Shown here: positions 15,849 to 19,552 of the stretch, piece by piece | Numbering within the stretch: the first letter of the stretch is position 1 | How the letters are laid out: each line of letters begins with the position of its first letter | Assembly (NCBI GenBank): GCA_018814945.1 | Contig: JAHIYT010000110.1 | Span: forward strand, 1-19,552 | DNA length: 19,552 nt | Direction: 5' to 3' | From: Patescibacteria group bacterium | GTDB taxonomy: Bacteria > Patescibacteriota > Gracilibacteria > UM-FILTER-43-11 | Notes under the pieces: model-generated | Seen by the model: the letters and a program-made list of their open reading frames with translations, nothing else | The model's database searches: none | What the model was told of the DNA's origin: nothing | Translations under genes and position numbers: made by a program

Positions 15849-17794
15849 TGAAAAAAATATTCTTATCAATCATAGGAGTAATTGCATTCATATCAATACC
15901 AGCAATAAGCCTGGCAGGTTATTGTGACCTCGCTACATGGAACACTTATCAAAGTGTTTACTGTGATCTTGCATGGGATGGTAACCAAAAACCTGATGAA
16001 GAGATTATGGATGCTATTGCAATTCAACTCGGTTTTGATGAAATAAATAACGGAGGAGAGCTTGTAAGAATAATAGTAAGTGGTGAACTTGATCTAGCAG
16101 ATGTCATTCCTGAAACTACGGAAGAAGAAACATGCAACAGAATAGGAATTAACAAATTTATGAACGATAACAACGTAAAGCTTGATGAACTACCTATAGA
16201 TATTAAAAATGCATGTTCAGCTACGGACTCACGTAGTGAAGCAAGTGAATGGGGTAGGGTTATAAATAGTGTGCGATCAGCCTACGACAAAGAAAGAGTT
16301 TTATATCACACCAAAAAGAGTATGGAATATGAATTCCAATCTTCAGAAAAATATTGGGATAACTCACTAATGAATTCTCCATTTGATTTAATGCTTGATT
16401 TAAATTTAATTGAAATTGTGCTATTTGGAAGCCAGGCCCAATGGATGAATGATGTATTTATGTTCCCAGTGGAAGAAGATGAAGGTGGAGGAGGAGAAGG
16501 AGAGGGTGAAGGTGAAGAACCTGATGTAGAGACGCAAGATCTTGCGTCTCCGGGGGGTGATGAAGCCGAGACCGAAGGTGTTACAGCAACCACAACCGAA
16601 ACAGAAGGTAGTGAACCAGACTGCGTGCCAGCAGATGACCCCGATGCTGACCTTGGCGACACACCGGGAAATGAAGCCAATCCTGAATGTGGCAATGGGG
16701 AATTGGATGTATTACTTGGTGAACAATGTGACGATGGTAATAATGTATCTGGTGATGGATGCAGCCAATACTGTATGAAAGAAGCAACCGGAGCAGATGA
16801 TGTATGTATGGATCCTGATGCAGTTACTTTCCAATCTCCATCTAATTCTCAATCCGGCAGTCAATCTGATAATCAATCTGATAACCAATCCGACGATCAA
16901 TCCAATGGCTGTCCACCAGGCACATTCCCTACACAAGACACATCCATAACAGGCCCAGGCCTTGATGAACAGCCAGAATATCCTCAATCTAATGACTATC
17001 CAGGACCACATACAGGTGGAACATTTAAAGATTATCCGCCAAGCACAGCACCTGCATGCCCACCTGGTTATAGTGAAGTGGTAATTCAATACGGAAATAA
17101 GGAAGAAAGAAATTGTGTACCAACTGAATTCTGTGCAAGTTTTGATGATATACGCGAACATTTATTTGGAGAAGATTGGCAGGAAGACGAAGCAAAATCA
17201 TCGGTTGCAACAGCTATTGAAGCTTTGTTCTGTGTAACCGTTACAACAGCAAATAGACCTACCACCCCGTATGCAATGAACGATGGATGTATTGATTGTC
17301 ATGTTATAGGAATGGTGGATGCTTTGGACAAAGCATTAGAAACAAATGTATCCCCTCTTGAAAATACAACCGGCAGTTTTGGTATAAGCAGTAGATGGGG
17401 GCCTAAGTTCTCATTCAATTTGGTTACGGCTTTAAAATCCAAATTTAAGGTGGTACTTCCTCCGGATAATCAAAAAACTGCAATGCAAAAAGCTGATGAA
17501 GCAAGGGCAGCATCTTTAGCGGAGAATGGAATGGTAGAACCAACAATAAGCACTGGCGAAAGTGGAGTCGAAGAATTAGCCAGAAAACAAGAACAAGAAC
17601 AAACAAGTAGTGCAACGGTATTGAATGACCTAAAAAATTATCGTGTAAGTAATGTCGCCATTAGTGATCAATCTTTCTCTTCAAGAGTACTACCACTGTT
17701 CCAACAAATGCTAAAGAGTTTTGAACGTATTGAAAGTAAACTTATGGGAATAGCGGAAATTGCAATTAATCAAAAAGATACATGCCAATTCTAA
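15848..17794 (+). CDS. Secreted Cys-rich protein with DUF4215-type repeat (648 aa)
   Basis: Signal peptide MKKIFLSIIGVIAFISIPAISLA, with likely cleavage before GYC (residue 24). An N-terminal globular part (24-205) is followed by a low-complexity Glu/Gly linker (about 208-226). A Cys-rich repeat at 281-309 has the hallmark CGNG...GEQCDDGNNVSGDGCSQYC. This is the DUF4215/Myxococcus cysteine-rich repeat signature, found in secreted proteins of myxobacteria and some uncultured phyla. A five-unit QSDx linker (335-354) and a Pro/Cys-rich segment (CPPG repeats) follow. The C-terminal part (about 420-648) contains CIDCH at 481-485 and a helical Gln/Glu-rich tail. The ATG overlaps the previous stop by one base (TAATG). 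Its function is unknown; an extracellular structural or binding role fits. The CIDCH motif could bind heme c but could equally be a disulfide. Confidence 0.88.
   Translation: MKKIFLSIIGVIAFISIPAISLAGYCDLATWNTYQSVYCDLAWDGNQKPDEEIMDAIAIQLGFDEINNGGELVRIIVSGELDLADVIPETTEEETCNRIGINKFMNDNNVKLDELPIDIKNACSATDSRSEASEWGRVINSVRSAYDKERVLYHTKKSMEYEFQSSEKYWDNSLMNSPFDLMLDLNLIEIVLFGSQAQWMNDVFMFPVEEDEGGGGEGEGEGEEPDVETQDLASPGGDEAETEGVTATTTETEGSEPDCVPADDPDADLGDTPGNEANPECGNGELDVLLGEQCDDGNNVSGDGCSQYCMKEATGADDVCMDPDAVTFQSPSNSQSGSQSDNQSDNQSDDQSNGCPPGTFPTQDTSITGPGLDEQPEYPQSNDYPGPHTGGTFKDYPPSTAPACPPGYSEVVIQYGNKEERNCVPTEFCASFDDIREHLFGEDWQEDEAKSSVATAIEALFCVTVTTANRPTTPYAMNDGCIDCHVIGMVDALDKALETNVSPLENTTGSFGISSRWGPKFSFNLVTALKSKFKVVLPPDNQKTAMQKADEARAASLAENGMVEPTISTGESGVEELARKQEQEQTSSATVLNDLKNYRVSNVAISDQSFSSRVLPLFQQMLKSFERIESKLMGIAEIAINQKDTCQF
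16529..16550. repeat. Perfect 22-base palindrome inside a coding linker
   Basis: GAGACGCAAGA (16529-16539) is followed directly by its exact reverse complement TCTTGCGTCTC (16540-16550), giving an 11-bp stem with no spacer and a central AGATCT. It lies in frame in the low-complexity linker of the DUF4215 protein and encodes ETQDLAS plus flanking bases. GTAGAGACGC-type palindromes are known as dispersed repeats in several bacterial groups. A small mobile repeat captured within a gene is the likely explanation. Confidence 0.75.
16850..16909 (+). repeat. Five 12-base units encoding a QSDN linker
   Basis: Units read QSGS, QSDN, QSDN, QSDD, QSNG. The DNA consensus is about CAATCYGAYRAY, and the two central units differ by one base (CAATCTGATAAT and CAATCTGATAAC). 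The array matches, in unit and in total length (60 bases), the linker before the SLH domains of the giant protein. Confidence 0.85.
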
Positions 17795-19329
17795 AAAGAA
17801 CAATCATTGGCGTATTTATATTACTTGGATTAATCGTCCAATCTCAAAACGTGCACGCACTTTGGTCACCAATAATTTCAAAACAAGTGGGGCAAATTAA
17901 ACAACATATATTGGAAGCAAGAGAAGTAAATGGCACTGGTACACTTGCGTCTGCATCTGCATATTTACAAAGCAGAGATGATGAAGCAAGAGCACAAAAT
18001 ACTGCAGTCGGAACACCGGCAGGGGCGTCAACTGCACAGCAGGAAGTTAGGAAGGATGTCATAAAAAATATATTCTATGCACCATTAGACGCAATATATT
18101 CGATATTTAATATATATCCATCCACAGAACAAGTTGTAAGCAATTGTTTAAGAGATGATATTTGGTATTTAGAAGATCTGAAGGACGTAGTTGTTCAGGA
18201 AATGATTAAATCCTATTTAATGGGTGATGGTTACCATGGCGATATTTTAAGGACAGACTACAAATATTTAAGAGATACTGTTAATGATCTAAAACAATAT
18301 GGTGGTAATCCAACCAAAGAAATAACGGAAGGACTTACTTCAAGTAGAAAGTTTTTTGGGGCAGATAATACAATTAACTATTACACACCAATAGCACTTG
18401 GAGGTGAAAATGGGGTAGGTGTAAGTACAGATGAATGTGAAGAGGTTTGTCTGCCAGACTGTGATTGGTTTGTAGATGAAAAAAAAGAAGAATGTATAGA
18501 TGAATGTAACAGTAACTGCACACTAGCTTCAACGATTACATGGGAAGGCTGTCCAGATGCTGAATTTTTGGATGCAATAAATGAAACATGGGAAAGCATA
18601 AAAACTTTTGGAGTAATTGCCAGTGGCAGTAGTGTTGAATGGGGTGACATTTGGGAAATGGCCGAAGCTCGTGCAAAAATTCGTGCTGCCGAGTGGATTG
18701 AAGCTAACCAAATCACACTTACAATTGGTGGAGAGAAAGGTGGTAATGCACAAAGTTTGGTAAAAGGTGGTGGCTGGGATAAATTTGTTGGAAAAGTAAA
18801 AACTGAATTAGGAATTTTAGTGAACAATGTACTTGGACCAGTTACACCATTGTTTGATTGGAGTTTATTTAGAGGTGACCAAACCAGTGTCTTTGAAAGC
18901 GGGTGTGTATATTACCAAGAGAACCCAGCCAATCCAGATGCTGGAGTATTCACACCTTGTACGGAGCAACAATTAAAAGATTACGACGAATGTGTCGCAA
19001 CAGCGCCTAATTTAAGAGACGTCATAGAATGCGGTAAATCTAGAAACATCAATAAGAAAGCAACTGCCATAAAAAGAATAAAAGACTTTCAGGCAGAAGC
19101 CACGGCACATAACAAAGAATTACAAAAGGCTGAAACTGCTTATGTATACAATATGCAACTAAACAGCGTTGGCGAACAGAATTTAATAGAAACAGAAAGG
19201 GTACTTTGGAAGATAAATATGAAAATTAAACAAGGTTACGAAGGCGTAAGTAAAGACGCCGGCAATCAATTGCCAACAATCCTTCAGAATTTAGAAGGGT
19301 TTGATAAAAAGCATTGCCCGAATAAATAG
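17782..19329 (+). CDS. Secreted protein with a doubled CX3CX3C cysteine cluster (515 aa)
   Basis: Not recognised. Signal peptide MPILKRTIIGVFILLGLIVQSQNVHA, with likely cleavage after VHA (AxA-like), so exported. The ATG lies inside the previous gene (13-base overlap), implying coupled translation. The mature N-terminal third is helical with an Ala/Ser/Thr-rich linker (about 50-88). At residues 219-246 six cysteines are spaced CX3CX3C, then ten residues, then CX3CX3C, which suggests a disulfide-stapled helical hairpin. More cysteines occur later (C257; the GCVYYQ, PCTEQ, ECVATAP and ECGKS segments; HCPNK at the end). The C-terminal 90 residues look like a coiled coil. It is the last gene of the operon. 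Its stop codon lies within a 24-base direct repeat. Confidence 0.88.
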   Translation: MPILKRTIIGVFILLGLIVQSQNVHALWSPIISKQVGQIKQHILEAREVNGTGTLASASAYLQSRDDEARAQNTAVGTPAGASTAQQEVRKDVIKNIFYAPLDAIYSIFNIYPSTEQVVSNCLRDDIWYLEDLKDVVVQEMIKSYLMGDGYHGDILRTDYKYLRDTVNDLKQYGGNPTKEITEGLTSSRKFFGADNTINYYTPIALGGENGVGVSTDECEEVCLPDCDWFVDEKKEECIDECNSNCTLASTITWEGCPDAEFLDAINETWESIKTFGVIASGSSVEWGDIWEMAEARAKIRAAEWIEANQITLTIGGEKGGNAQSLVKGGGWDKFVGKVKTELGILVNNVLGPVTPLFDWSLFRGDQTSVFESGCVYYQENPANPDAGVFTPCTEQQLKDYDECVATAPNLRDVIECGKSRNINKKATAIKRIKDFQAEATAHNKELQKAETAYVYNMQLNSVGEQNLIETERVLWKINMKIKQGYEGVSKDAGNQLPTILQNLEGFDKKHCPNK

Positions 19330-19343
19330 CGAGAAATCCGGTC
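19320..19343. repeat. 24-base direct repeat, copy 1
   Basis: Identical over 24 bases to 19447-19470; the shared core is AAATAGCGAGAAATCCGG. This copy contains the last sense codons (Asn-Lys) and the TAG of the 515-residue gene. The two copies start 127 bases apart. Confidence 0.9.
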
Positions 19344-19366
19344 CGAACGTAAATAGCCCGAACGTA
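19343..19366. repeat. Short tandem repeat CCGAACGTA
   Basis: CCGAACGTA occurs at 19343-19351 and again at 19358-19366, with a 15-base period. AAATAGC, part of the 24-base repeat, also recurs between them (19351-19357). The higher GC and repeated structure set this segment apart from the AT-rich genes beside it. Confidence 0.7.
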
Positions 19367-19394
19367 GTTGAAGGCGTATTGAAGTGAGAGCAAA

Positions 19395-19428
19395 AATACG
19401 TAAGATCTGCGAAGAAGATCTAAGTATT
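19395..19428. terminator. Stable hairpin between convergent genes, possible bidirectional terminator
   Basis: AATAC plus AGATCT on the left (19395-19408) pairs with AGATCT plus GTATT on the right (19416-19428) around the loop GCGAAGA, about 11 to 12 pairs with one small bulge. CGTATT (19375-19380) can instead pair with AATACG (19395-19400), giving an alternative fold. No long T run follows on either strand, so classical rho-independent termination is not assured. Position between convergent genes favours an end-of-transcript role. Confidence 0.4.
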
Positions 19429-19446
19429 GTTGAGGATTTCCCTATT

Positions 19447-19470
19447 GAATAAATAGCGAGAAATCCGGTC
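19447..19470. repeat. 24-base direct repeat, copy 2
   Basis: Exact second copy of 19320-19343. Here it ends three bases before the stop codon of the convergent gene. Its GAGAAATCC also forms a bulged hairpin with GGATTTCCC at 19434-19442. Confidence 0.9.
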
Positions 19471-19472
19471 TA

Positions 19473-19552
19473 CTATAAGCCGTTCACTATATCCTTAAAC
19501 TGATATCCACGTTCTTTGGCGTTGTTGAACATATCAAAACTTGCACATGCCG
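19473..19552 (-). CDS. C-terminal 25 residues of a convergent gene (5' part outside window)
   Basis: On the minus strand the frame entering from the window edge reads ACASFDMFNNAKERGYQF and then KDIVNGL before TAG (19475-19473). The composition is protein-like, and the other two minus-strand frames either close early or give a less plausible peptide. The fragment is too short to assign a family. It converges on the surface-protein operon. Confidence 0.5.
   Translation of the reverse strand, partial: ACASFDMFNNAKERGYQFKDIVNGL

Noticed and set aside
16480..16520. Purine-rich G/A tract as a regulatory or triplex element
   Set aside because: It is explained by the Glu/Gly low-complexity linker codons (GAA, GGA, GGT, GAG) of the DUF4215 protein.
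1741..19329. UGA-to-glycine recoding (as in Gracilibacteria/SR1)
   Set aside because: No TGA occurs in frame in more than 5,800 codons of the five genes, while GGA glycine is frequent. The standard code explains everything.
19320..19470. CRISPR array
   Set aside because: Only two copies of the 24-base repeat exist, separated by 103 bases that themselves contain repeats and hairpins. There are no regular spacers and no cas genes.

Overview
The window reads as low-GC bacterial chromosome dominated by one secreted-protein locus. It probably comes from an uncultured member of the Patescibacteria/Candidate Phyla Radiation, perhaps Peregrinibacteria-like. That placement is an inference from three things: a giant S-layer-homology (SLH) surface protein mixed with FG-GAP, thrombospondin-3-like and proline-rich segments; a DUF4215/Myxococcus-type Cys-rich repeat in a neighbour; and a row of unrecognised exported proteins. 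There is no marker gene here to prove it. All recognisable stops are TAA or TAG, and no in-frame TGA occurs in the long genes, so UGA is not being read as glycine.

Layout. Bases 1-1331 hold, on the minus strand, the first 443 codons of a multi-PAS sensor protein whose output end lies outside the window. Bases 1332-1740 are a compact control region: a minus-strand extended -10 promoter, a strong plus-strand promoter feeding a tRNA-Val(GAC) gene with encoded CCA, a rho-independent terminator, and then a candidate promoter and AU-rich leader for the main operon. Bases 1741-14256 encode a single protein of about 4,171 residues. Its apparent signal peptide continues in frame upstream of the first ATG, back to a non-standard codon near 1672. 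Four further secreted proteins follow at 14258-15064, 15069-15848, 15848-17794 and 17782-19329. Each starts within a few bases of, or overlapping, the previous stop, mostly without a Shine-Dalgarno sequence, so they are likely one translationally coupled operon. Bases 19320-19472 hold a repeat-rich, hairpin-forming intergenic segment. The last 80 bases are the C-terminal end of a convergent minus-strand gene.

Working model (inference). The five co-directional genes look like a dedicated cell-surface complex. The giant protein would be held on the cell wall through its three SLH domains and stabilised by calcium-binding repeats. The four downstream exported, cysteine-containing proteins would be partners, chaperones or accessory subunits outside the membrane. 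Two of the five genes share a near-identical linker design, five 12-base units encoding a QSDx-type repeat, which supports a common history or function. I recognise no described system with this gene set, so the operon is the main candidate for something new.
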